Virus record (IMG/VR): IMGVR_UViG_3300046747_000214
Coordinates: 1-40,244 of that record
Length of the DNA stretch: 40,244 bases
Direction: 5' to 3' (one strand)
DNA from: a virus
Part shown: one piece after another, positions 32,573 through 38,030 of the stretch
Layout of the letters: the number at the start of each line of letters is the position of its first letter
Position numbering within the stretch: position 1 is the stretch's first letter
Notes under the pieces: generated by a model
What the model saw: the letters and a program-made list of their open reading frames with translations, nothing else
The model's database searches: none
Told to the model about the DNA's origin: nothing
Translations under genes and position numbers: made by a program

Positions 32573-33234
32573 GCCGCCCCGTTGACCGGCTGGAGCTCGC
32601 CCTTGCGCTTGTCCTTCAGGGCAGCTAGCGACCTGTAGTGACTGGCGGGCAGGCCGGCCAGCTTGAGCTCGCCAACCCTACGCCAAAGCTCATTGAGCGT
32701 GCCCATCGTCGCAGCAACCGCGATTCGCTCATTGAGCTGGACGACCTCACCCATCATGTCCGTGCTGGCCGCGAGCGCACCGGCAAGCTGCTCGGACGTA
32801 GCTACCGGCGCTTTGAGTGGCCCGTGCTGTGGCCTAGGCTCACTGGCGGCGTTGCCGTCGTCGTCCTCGGGGGCAATACCGATGATGGCGCAGTGGTCGT
32901 ACCGCCTGGCGTAGGTGATGGCGGAACCGGCGCCCTGTGCGTCTGGCTTGGCCATCGGCGTGAACGACGTGCCGCGGATCCATTCGCCGCTCTTGTGACC
33001 CAGCACCGTGACCAGCTCAATGCCGTCCTTCGTGCCGCCACAGCGGACCTGTGTGACGCACAGGCCGTGCTTCGGCAGCACCTTGCGACTGGCCTCCACG
33101 ACGCTCTCAAGGTCGGCGTACTTGCTTTTGAAGTGCGGGTTGACGCTGTCCTTCTTGGGGCCGACCAGTTCCGCCTGGGCAGCGGCAAGCGCCTCGAACA
33201 GCTTGGACACCGTGGGGCTCATCTCGAAGCTCAT
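32569..33234 (-). CDS. erf: ERF-type single-strand annealing recombinase
   Basis: A 221-residue protein with the ERF-family pattern: ALAAAQAELVGPKKDSVNPH, then FKSKYADLESVVEASRKVLP, GLCVTQV, and AGSAITYARRYDHCAIIGIA near residues 101-120, followed by an acidic Asp/Gly linker (EDDDGNAAS) and a helical C terminus. ERF proteins anneal complementary single strands and promote circularisation of phage DNA. It is flanked by nuclease and SSB genes, forming a complete annealing module. ATGA-type overlaps link it to both neighbours. Confidence 0.9.
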   Translation of the reverse strand: MSFEMSPTVSKLFEALAAAQAELVGPKKDSVNPHFKSKYADLESVVEASRKVLPKHGLCVTQVRCGGTKDGIELVTVLGHKSGEWIRGTSFTPMAKPDAQGAGSAITYARRYDHCAIIGIAPEDDDGNAASEPRPQHGPLKAPVATSEQLAGALAASTDMMGEVVQLNERIAVAATMGTLNELWRRVGELKLAGLPASHYRSLAALKDKRKGELQPVNGAA

Positions 33235-33461
33235 TCCCGCTCTCCTTCATGCAATAGGGCCCCAAGACCGTCAGCCTTCTGTTGCTCACGTCGCACGTGG
33301 CACTCGATAGACGCCGCCGCCGCCTCAATGAGCCGGAGCGCTTCCCGTGCATCCTGCTCGGCAGCCGGGTCACCCTTGGCGGCCCGACGCACGCACTCGA
33401 ACAGGTCGAGTACGTCCAGATGGATGGCGTAGGCCGCCGCCGTTAGGGCGTGGAGGTTCAT
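33231..33461 (-). CDS. Hypothetical protein, 76 aa
   Basis: A 76-residue helical protein rich in Ala, Glu and Arg (REALRLIEAAAASIECHVRR). It has 4-base overlaps with both neighbours in the leftward operon. No known domain recognised; a small regulatory or accessory recombination protein is possible. Confidence 0.6.
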   Translation of the reverse strand: MNLHALTAAAYAIHLDVLDLFECVRRAAKGDPAAEQDAREALRLIEAAAASIECHVRREQQKADGLGALLHEGERE

Positions 33462-33754
33462 CGTCCGCCCCTTTCGTCAATCGACCGCTCGATGGCGGCG
33501 TCCTGGGCCATCTCGATGCCCATGCAGTGGCGGCACAGGCCGTCGTTCAGCACGGCCAGGCTGACGGGCATCGCGTCACCGCAGACGCACTCCGTCATTT
33601 CCTCGCACTCGGCGCACTCGTAGGACGCCTCGCAGCCGCACGGGCGGGGCGCGTCGGTGTTGAAGCCACACTTCACGCACGCCCCGTCAAGCAGGGAGTG
33701 GCGGTGGCATTGGGGGCATTCGGGTGCGAAGGGGAACGTTTGCGCTGCGTTCAT
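33458..33754 (-). CDS. Multi-cysteine zinc-ribbon protein, 98 aa
   Basis: A 98-residue protein with eleven or more cysteines in CxxC-type knuckles: CPQC, CVKC, CGC, CAEC, CVC and CRHC. This spells at least two zinc ribbons in tandem. It is the first gene of the leftward recombination operon, directly downstream of operator-like palindromes. No clear Shine-Dalgarno is seen next to the ATG at 33754. A DNA-, RNA- or protein-binding role is likely but unspecified. Confidence 0.65.
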   Translation of the reverse strand: MNAAQTFPFAPECPQCHRHSLLDGACVKCGFNTDAPRPCGCEASYECAECEEMTECVCGDAMPVSLAVLNDGLCRHCMGIEMAQDAAIERSIDERGGR

Positions 33755-33763
33755 ACAGTCACA

Positions 33764-33777
33764 TTAGCAACTGCTAA
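33764..33777. promoter_or_regulatory. Operator-like palindrome TTAGCA-AC-TGCTAA
   Basis: A perfect 6-bp inverted repeat with a 2-bp centre sits in the 62-bp gap between repressor and recombination operon, 10 bases before the zinc-ribbon start. The architecture (short arms, 2-bp spacer) matches the second palindrome 20 bases away, so both may bind the XRE repressor. Confidence 0.5.
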
Positions 33778-33797
33778 CGACCTCCGCAAGGGCAATC

Positions 33798-33813
33798 GTT
33801 CGCAGATGCGAAC
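33798..33813. promoter_or_regulatory. Operator-like palindrome GTTCGCA-GA-TGCGAAC
   Basis: A perfect 7-bp inverted repeat immediately after the repressor stop. A near-identical copy lies at 34198-34213 with one mismatch, and half-sites at 34253-34259 (TGCGAAC) and 34282-34292 (GTTCGCAGATG). Clustering around the repressor gene is the pattern of operators. The T5 run that follows could also make it a small terminator for rightward RNA, but the copies elsewhere favour an operator. Confidence 0.6.
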
Positions 33814-33816
33814 TTT

Positions 33817-34245
33817 TTATTTGGTCCGCTCGCGGGTGGTTGTTTTGGGGGCCGGCGTGGGCTCTGACCCTGCCGTCGCGAGCTTGGCCAGCGCCTTCTC
33901 TACTTGAGAGAGCCGCTGCTCTGTTTCGCCGGGGCGCAACGGGGGCAGGCCCAAAATCTCGTCAAGGCTGCGCCCCGTCATGTTTCGCAGGGAAATCAGC
34001 GTGTTTGTACCGGCATCTCGGTTCTTATTGAGGATGTCGCTCAGGTGTGGCGGGCTGATGTCGAGCGCATCCGCTGCGGCGCGTTGGTTGCCGTTGAAGC
34101 GCTCGCGCACCACCTCGCGAATCGCGTCGCGGATGCGGTCAGCCGTCTTGGGGTCCAGTTTTTTCCTGCTCACGGCTTCGATCGTCACCGAGGAGCCGTT
34201 CGCAGATGCCAACTTTTCCGCTTGCGCTACATCACTCATTCTCAT
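33817..34245 (-). CDS. XRE-family helix-turn-helix repressor
   Basis: A 142-residue regulator, probably the lysogeny repressor. The HTH domain is seen near residues 50-100: NGNQRAAADALDISPPHLSD is helix 2-turn-helix 3, followed by AGTNTLISLRNMTGRSLDEI. The C-terminal part is a short coiled-coil segment (ETEQRLSQVEKALAKLA) with a basic tail; there is no peptidase (LexA/CI) domain, so induction must work by another route, possibly the antirepressor transcribed divergently. The first Met (34245) or the third codon Met may be used. Operator-like palindromes lie at its 3' end, inside its 5' coding region and upstream. Confidence 0.75.
   Translation of the reverse strand: MRMSDVAQAEKLASANGSSVTIEAVSRKKLDPKTADRIRDAIREVVRERFNGNQRAAADALDISPPHLSDILNKNRDAGTNTLISLRNMTGRSLDEILGLPPLRPGETEQRLSQVEKALAKLATAGSEPTPAPKTTTRERTK
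34198..34213. promoter_or_regulatory. Second copy of the operator-like motif, inside the repressor gene
   Basis: GTTCGCA-GA-TGCCAAC differs from the palindrome at 33798 by one base, and the identity continues into AACTTTT. It overlaps codons near the start of the repressor, where binding would block its own transcription. It lies exactly 400 bases from the first copy. Confidence 0.5.
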
Positions 34246-34383
34246 AAGCTACTGCGAACGCTCGGCGACTGCAAGTAGCTTGTTCGCAGATGAGTCCGGT
34301 GACGAGGCTGAACAGTCAAATTGACTGCAATTTACACCTAAACAAATGGCCCCTGGCACACCTGCCCAGGGCCACTGAACGGG
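34246..34383. promoter_or_regulatory. Divergent control region between repressor and antirepressor-like gene
   Basis: This 138-bp gap holds two operator half-sites (TGCGAAC at 34253-34259 and GTTCGCAGATG at 34282-34292), CAAG-TAG-CTTG at 34272-34282, and a perfect 15-bp palindrome CAGTCAA-A-TTGACTG at 34313-34327. That palindrome puts TTGACT, a good -35-like hexamer, on both strands. A GGCCC(C)TGG...CCCAGGGCC stem-loop at 34348-34373 lies in the leader of the rightward gene. I see no convincing -10 boxes, so exact promoters are not assigned. Confidence 0.55.
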
Positions 34384-35124
34384 ATGAACATGGGTGACCT
34401 AGTTACGATTGGTGGGCTGCAGCTGTCTCGCCGTGGCGACCAGCACCTCATTCGGGATTTGGACCTAGCGAGGCTGCTCGGTTACGAGCTGACGTACGAC
34501 ATCCGGAAGCTGATTGCTCGCTGGGAGCCTGAAATAGGGGTTGTTGCCACCGTGGCAAAAACCTCCGGCGACCGCGGAGGCAGGCCCTCGCTGGAGTTCT
34601 GGCTCACAGAGGAGCAGGCGCTGTTCATTGCCGTCAAGAGCGAGACGCCGAACGCCATCGCGGTAACCAAGCAAATCATCCGGGTGTTTCAGGACGCCGT
34701 GGCATCTGCCCATCGCGTTGGTGGCTGGACCAATGACGAGGTTATGGCCCGCATCTTCGCGCCGGCCCCCGAGGACTGGGAGGCCTGCTTCCAGGAGTCC
34801 TTGGTGGTGGAGCTATGTAGGCTCGATGGCGTCGCATGGTCTGGCGGTCGGCACCCGCGTTACCTTCGGAGCACGAATCGCAAAATCTACGACATGGTAT
34901 TTACGACAGACATCGGGCGAGAGCTAAAGCGATTGAACCCGAATCCCAAGTTCGGCTCAAACCATTCGCAGCAGCTGAACCCAGAAGTGCGAAGGTACTT
35001 CCAGCGGCAGCTTGATAAGGTCGAGGCGATTGCTCGGCAGAGCAGCGGCAAGGCAGAGTTCTGGACTCGGATGCACCGCGAGTATCCGGGTAAGATAATG
35101 CAGATTGGCTTTAGGGGAATGTAG
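34384..35124 (+). CDS. Antirepressor-like protein with P63C-type C terminus
   Basis: A 246-residue protein transcribed away from the repressor. The N-terminal part (LVTIGGLQLSRRGDQHLIRD, then ITKQ-type helix AVTKQIIRVFQDAVASAH) resembles phage antirepressor or regulatory modules. The C-terminal half, residues about 135-235, has YLRSTNRKIYDMVFTTDIGR and ELKRLNPN followed by SQQLNPEVRRYFQRQLDKVE, the signature of the P63C domain found on phage regulators. It starts at ATG 34384 after a hairpin leader. Antirepression is inferred from domain and position. Confidence 0.65.
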   Translation: MNMGDLVTIGGLQLSRRGDQHLIRDLDLARLLGYELTYDIRKLIARWEPEIGVVATVAKTSGDRGGRPSLEFWLTEEQALFIAVKSETPNAIAVTKQIIRVFQDAVASAHRVGGWTNDEVMARIFAPAPEDWEACFQESLVVELCRLDGVAWSGGRHPRYLRSTNRKIYDMVFTTDIGRELKRLNPNPKFGSNHSQQLNPEVRRYFQRQLDKVEAIARQSSGKAEFWTRMHREYPGKIMQIGFRGM

Positions 35125-35403
35125 ATGAAGCAGCCGTCATCAGCAGTTATCCAACTAGGGGCCCTTGGTGCGCTCGGTTGGTGCCGTCGTCTTTGCGAAC
35201 GGGCCTCCGTCACGCTGGCGGACATACTCGGGCGGTCCCGCGTTTCGCGCATCGTTCGCGTGCGTCACCGCGTCTGGGCGGTCCTTCGCTGGACGCTGGA
35301 GCTTTCCTATCCAGAGATAGGCCGCATCTGGGGGGTGGACCATTCAACGGTCATGGCTGGCGTGCGGCAGCATGAACGCCGCCTGGCCGCAGAGGTCGCG
35401 TGA
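35125..35403 (+). CDS. Stand-alone DnaA domain IV-like DNA-binding protein
   Basis: A 92-residue protein whose residues 61-83 read SYPEIGRIWG-VDHSTVMAGVRQ, closely like the DnaA-box binding helix-turn-helix of bacterial DnaA (SLPEIG...DHTTVLHA). The preceding helix (VRHRVWAVLRWTLEL) also fits domain IV. The AAA+ ATPase domain is absent. It could bind DnaA-box-like sites on the phage or host origin, as initiator accessory or as a competitor of host DnaA. It begins directly after the previous stop and is followed by GTGA overlap. Confidence 0.75.
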   Translation: MKQPSSAVIQLGALGALGWCRRLCERASVTLADILGRSRVSRIVRVRHRVWAVLRWTLELSYPEIGRIWGVDHSTVMAGVRQHERRLAAEVA

Positions 35404-35774
35404 GTGACCTAGAGCGCACCATGACGGCGGCGGACGTGGCGCAGGTGCTGCAGTGCTCACGCTCGCACGCCTACGAGCTGCTCTCGCAGATACCCGCGAC
35501 CAAGAAGCTGGGCGGCATGCTGCGTATCCGTGTTCGTGACTTCTGGGTTTGGTTTGAGAAAGGGCAATCTCCGTGCGGCTCTATCAACGAAGGAAGGCCA
35601 GCGGCGCAGTCGTCTGGTGGGCATCGTGGACGGAGGGCGGCAGGACCATCCGCCGCTCGACGCGATGCACGACGCGAGCAGCCGCCGAGCTCGTCACCGC
35701 CCGATGGGAGCGCGAACGAATCGACCCCGTATACGCGGCCTCGAACGAAGCCACGCTCAACAGCGAGTGGGTGA
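35400..35774 (+). CDS. Excisionase-like small helix-turn-helix protein
   Basis: A 124-residue frame. Only the first 55 or so residues look conserved: MTAADVAQVLQCSRSHAYEL is a MerR/HTH_17-type DNA-binding start, and KKLGGMLRIRVRDFWVWFEK the wing and helix typical of excisionase-like proteins. The remainder (Pro/Arg/Ser-rich) overlaps the integrase start by 202 bases in another frame and may be a by-product of that overlap. Context just upstream of the integrase supports an excisionase. GTG start overlaps the DnaA-like gene stop. Confidence 0.65.
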   Translation: MSDLERTMTAADVAQVLQCSRSHAYELLSQIPATKKLGGMLRIRVRDFWVWFEKGQSPCGSINEGRPAAQSSGGHRGRRAAGPSAARRDARREQPPSSSPPDGSANESTPYTRPRTKPRSTASG

Positions 35775-36625
35775 CCTTCATCGCAGAGTGTCGGGCGGAC
35801 CGCCTGGCCGAGGGCACCCTGCTCATGTACCGGCAGAAGGCCGGCAATCTGATGCGCCTACTTGGTGCGGAGACCAGGCTGGCCGCACTGGATGCCGCGA
35901 TGGTCGGCGGCTACGTGAACGCCCGCCGCGAAGAAGGCGCCGTTGACTCCACCATCTACAAAGAATGGATCACGCTCCGGGGTATCCTGTCGAGCGCGCG
36001 CCATCGTCGCAGGTTCGCTCTTGACCCTGCCGTTCTGAAACCCCCTCGGCTTGTGCCGAACTACGTCCCCCGAGAGCGCTGGCTGTCACGGGAGGAGGCA
36101 GCGAAGCTCCTGGGCAAGCTCTCCCCTTCCCGGCGTGAGGTCGTGGCGTTCGTCATCAGCACCGGGGCCAGGCGCAAGGAGTGGAACCGAGCCATTGCCG
36201 GCGACATCGACCGCAAGGCTTGGACGGTTCACCTGCATGGCACCAAGACCGACGCCAGCGACAGGACCATCCCGGTTCCGTCGCACTTCCGGCAGTACCT
36301 CACCGCCATCGAGCCGCCGTTTCGCTCATGGGGCAACGCGCGTCGTGACCTGGCTGTCGCATGCAAGGCGCTCGGCATGAAGCCGGTCACCTGGAACGAC
36401 CTTCGGCGAACGTTCGCCAGCCAACTCGTGGAGGACGGAGTGGCTCCCCACATCGTCGCCAAGCTGCTCGGCCACAAGAGCACCGCGATGGTCGACCGCG
36501 TCTACAACCGGGCCCGAATGCTCCAGCTTGGAGAGCAGATGGAGGCCCAAATCCGTGACCCACGGGTGAACCAACGGAAGCGTACTCGCAAGGGCTCTGA
36601 CGGACGCAAAGGACATCAAAAGTGA
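35573..36625 (+). CDS. int: Tyrosine recombinase integrase
   Basis: A 350-residue phage integrase. The N terminus (SGAVVWWASWTEGGRTIRRS) is the arm-binding-type domain; the core-binding SAM-like domain is near residues 65-165. Catalytic motifs: Arg in STGARRKEW (near 197-205), Lys in GTKTDASDRTIPV, NDLRRTFASQLV where family members usually have HDLRHT, the His in LLGHKST, and the tyrosine in VDRVYNR near residue 311. The Asn-for-His and second Arg-for-His in box II are unusual but tolerated in some members. It lies upstream of a tRNA-derived attP. GTG 35573 start. Confidence 0.92.
   Translation: MRLYQRRKASGAVVWWASWTEGGRTIRRSTRCTTRAAAELVTARWERERIDPVYAASNEATLNSEWVTFIAECRADRLAEGTLLMYRQKAGNLMRLLGAETRLAALDAAMVGGYVNARREEGAVDSTIYKEWITLRGILSSARHRRRFALDPAVLKPPRLVPNYVPRERWLSREEAAKLLGKLSPSRREVVAFVISTGARRKEWNRAIAGDIDRKAWTVHLHGTKTDASDRTIPVPSHFRQYLTAIEPPFRSWGNARRDLAVACKALGMKPVTWNDLRRTFASQLVEDGVAPHIVAKLLGHKSTAMVDRVYNRARMLQLGEQMEAQIRDPRVNQRKRTRKGSDGRKGHQK
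36553..36573. repeat. Left arm-type inverted repeat near attP
   Basis: The 21-bp element CCGTGA(C)CCACGGGTGAACCA lies within the last codons of the integrase gene. It differs from the element at 36762-36782 by one base, and contains an internal CCGTG...CACGG inverted repeat plus a TGACCCA/TGAACCA tandem. The two copies flank the tRNA-like core, the layout of integrase arm-binding sites. Confidence 0.65.
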
Positions 36626-36655
36626 CAATTACTCGGGGAATCTTCAAAAACGTCG

Positions 36656-36702
36656 TGGGCCCAGCGGGACTTGAACCCGCGACCTACGGATTAAAAGGCC
36701 GT
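36656..36702 (-). other. attP: attP core: 3' half of a tRNA-Lys(UUU) gene
   Basis: Read on the minus strand, the sequence gives an anticodon loop CTTTTAA (anticodon TTT, Lys), the 3' anticodon stem TCCGT, variable AGGTC, a perfect T-arm GCGGG-TTCAAGT-CCCGC, acceptor TGGGCCC and discriminator A. The 5' half of the tRNA, including D arm, is absent; the anticodon 5' stem (ACGGC) has one mismatch, so identity with the host gene probably ends there. Integrative phages keep the 3' end of the target tRNA so that it stays functional after integration. The tRNA match is seen; the attachment role is inferred from the adjacent integrase. Confidence 0.88.
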
Positions 36703-36761
36703 TCATCAAAGAGGCATCTGACAGCATGTTTTCCCGATGTGCCGTGCATTGTCAAAAAGGC

Positions 36762-36782
36762 CCGTGAACCACGGGTGAACCA
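36762..36782. repeat. Right arm-type inverted repeat near attP
   Basis: CCGTGAACCACGGGTGAACCA, one base different from the 36553-36573 copy and 209 bp away, on the other side of the tRNA-like core. CCCGTG-AAC-CACGGG (36761-36775) is a perfect 6-bp inverted repeat. Likely integrase or excisionase binding site. Confidence 0.65.
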
Positions 36783-36815
36783 CACCCCCCTATTTACGGC
36801 AAATGTGGGGTCAAA

Positions 36816-37709
36816 GTGAGCGAGTGGTGCCGCTACAACTTCGATCTGCTGGACCACGAGCGCATCGCGGGGGCCGACCTCACGCACTTCCCCCGGACCC
36901 TCCGGGAGACCATGCGGGAGGCCATGCACGCCCTCTACTGGCGGGCCATCGTCACGCTCCAACGCCAGCGGAGTGACGACGGACTCATCGGCAAGCACGC
37001 ACTCTGGGGACCACTCGAAGCTCGTCGCGCCATCGCGGTGGAGCTGGTGAAAGTCGGCATGCTGGAGGAGCGGGGGGACGCCTACTACCCCCGCAACTAT
37101 CTAGAAAAGAATAGGAAAGGCAAAGAGATACGAGAGCAGCAGGACATGGAGACGGCCCGCAAAGCTGCCTACCGCAAGCGTCTGTTGGACAAAAAAGTGA
37201 CGCGGGAGTCCCGCGGATGTCCCGCGTCACCGTCTGTCTGTGTCTCTCTCTCTGTCTCTGATTCTGTATCGGAGGGAGAGCCCGAGAGGGAATCGGGGGT
37301 TGTCGCGCTCGCCCCCGTTCCCAGGCCTCTCGGCCCCTCGGTCGGCGGCATGACCTATCCGCCGGAGACCATCGAGCTGGACGACGATATCCGGCAGCGA
37401 TGTTTCAGCGGCGGCGTGCGCATGGCCACCAAGGACGACGTAAGGGCGATGCTGGACTACGCCCGGGACAGGGGCCGAACCAGCGCGGACTGGAAGGCCG
37501 CCCTCGTTGGCTGGATTCGCAAGGCGCCGCAATTCGAGCGCAAGCCAGCGTTTGGTGACAATCGGCAAGTGTCACCAAACGCCACGCCGGGCGCCAAGGC
37601 TACGGCAGCGCTGATTCGCCGCCGAGACTCAACGCCGGCCGAGCCTGCGCCGCTTGACCTGCTCTCCAGGGCCTTTGGGGCAGCGACTGGCACCGGAGGC
37701 CCAACTTGA
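36816..37709 (+). CDS. Replication initiator/replisome-organiser-like protein
   Basis: A 297-residue protein. The N-terminal domain contains DDGLIGKHALWGPLEARRAI and VKVGMLEERGDAYYPRNYLE, a winged-helix-like layout of phage replication (O/DnaT-like) proteins. A basic linker (AYRKRLLDKK) leads into a low-complexity Ser/Val stretch encoded by a TCTG/TCTC repeat (near residues 138-152), a Pro/Gly segment, then a helical C-terminal domain with DDVRAMLDYARDRGRTSADW typical of helicase-loader-like ends. It lies after attP. GTG start at 36816. Function is by layout; no nuclease or polymerase motif is present. Confidence 0.6.
   Translation: MSEWCRYNFDLLDHERIAGADLTHFPRTLRETMREAMHALYWRAIVTLQRQRSDDGLIGKHALWGPLEARRAIAVELVKVGMLEERGDAYYPRNYLEKNRKGKEIREQQDMETARKAAYRKRLLDKKVTRESRGCPASPSVCVSLSVSDSVSEGEPERESGVVALAPVPRPLGPSVGGMTYPPETIELDDDIRQRCFSGGVRMATKDDVRAMLDYARDRGRTSADWKAALVGWIRKAPQFERKPAFGDNRQVSPNATPGAKATAALIRRRDSTPAEPAPLDLLSRAFGAATGTGGPT
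37191..37230 (-). terminator. Strong intrinsic terminator on the minus strand, inside the replication gene
   Basis: GTGACGCGGGA at 37197-37207 pairs perfectly with TCCCGCGTCAC at 37220-37230 (11 bp, mostly G-C, 12-base loop). On the minus strand the stem is followed at once by six T residues (complement of A6 at 37191-37196). That is a textbook Rho-independent terminator for leftward RNA. It is within the coding sequence of the rightward gene, so a leftward transcript over 37.2-37.9 kb is implied. Confidence 0.7.
37231..37266 (+). repeat. TCTG/TCTC microsatellite in coding sequence
   Basis: A pyrimidine-rich run of TCTG and TC repeats, directly after the 11-bp inverted repeat, encodes the Ser/Val/Cys-rich low-complexity linker. 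Such simple repeats can change length by slippage; three-base changes would be tolerated, others would truncate the protein. Confidence 0.7.
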
Positions 37710-37881
37710 GCGAAAAATCGATTCTAGGGCCATCCCAGGCCCGGCAATCGGCATGCTCGTGGAGGGTCGGCAGGCTCATCGGGCAACCCCGCTCGTGGCC
37801 AGGGCCGTCCGCGGCACAGGTGGCACAGAATGTTACGCCGGGGTGATGCATCATGGCGTTGATATAGCAGGCGATTGACAT
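37600..37881 (-). CDS. Possible small zinc-knuckle protein on the opposite strand
   Basis: A 93-codon leftward frame. Its N-terminal part (HHPGVTFCATCAADGPGHER then GCPM) has a C-x2-C...H-x3-C arrangement typical of small phage zinc knuckles. The C-terminal half overlaps the end of the replication gene and looks random. Support comes from the leftward intrinsic terminator downstream (37191-37230) and from the plus strand being otherwise empty at 37710-38030. Against it: antisense overlap and lack of a visible ribosome binding site. Starts at internal Met codons 10-11 are possible. Confidence 0.3.
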   Translation of the reverse strand: MSIACYINAMMHHPGVTFCATCAADGPGHERGCPMSLPTLHEHADCRAWDGPRIDFSLKLGLRCQSLPQRPWRAGQAAQARPALSLGGESALP

Positions 37882-38030
37882 AATGTCACGAGCGTCTCAA
37901 CAGCGTCTCACCCCCGCGCGCGTAACACCACCTGTGCCAAGCGGCACACTTTGGCTTGACATGGCACAGCGGACTCGTGTACGGCTGCACTGTACCCAGG
38001 GGAATGACACCAGCCCTGGAGAGGTGACGC
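37710..38030. promoter_or_regulatory. Repeat-rich 321-bp gap, candidate origin or late-operon control region
   Basis: No convincing rightward gene. It holds five GGCACA(G/C) units (37813, 37822, 37943, 37963 forward; 37932-37938 inverted). It also holds the inverted repeat TGTGCC-AAGC-GGCACA at 37933-37948, a perfect 13-bp palindrome TGACAT-A-ATGTCA at 37876-37888, two AGCGTCTCA repeats 11 bp apart (37891 and 37902), and TTGACA hexamers at 37875 and 37956. Iterated short motifs beside a replication gene suggest an origin; the -35-like hexamers and position before the long sugar-packaging block suggest a promoter. Both remain inference. Confidence 0.45.

Noticed and set aside
36622-36819. Open frame of 65 codons containing GPAGLEPATYGLK
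   Set aside because: It reads through the antisense of the tRNA-Lys fragment; this peptide pattern is a known artefact of tRNA-derived frames. The region is attP, not a gene.
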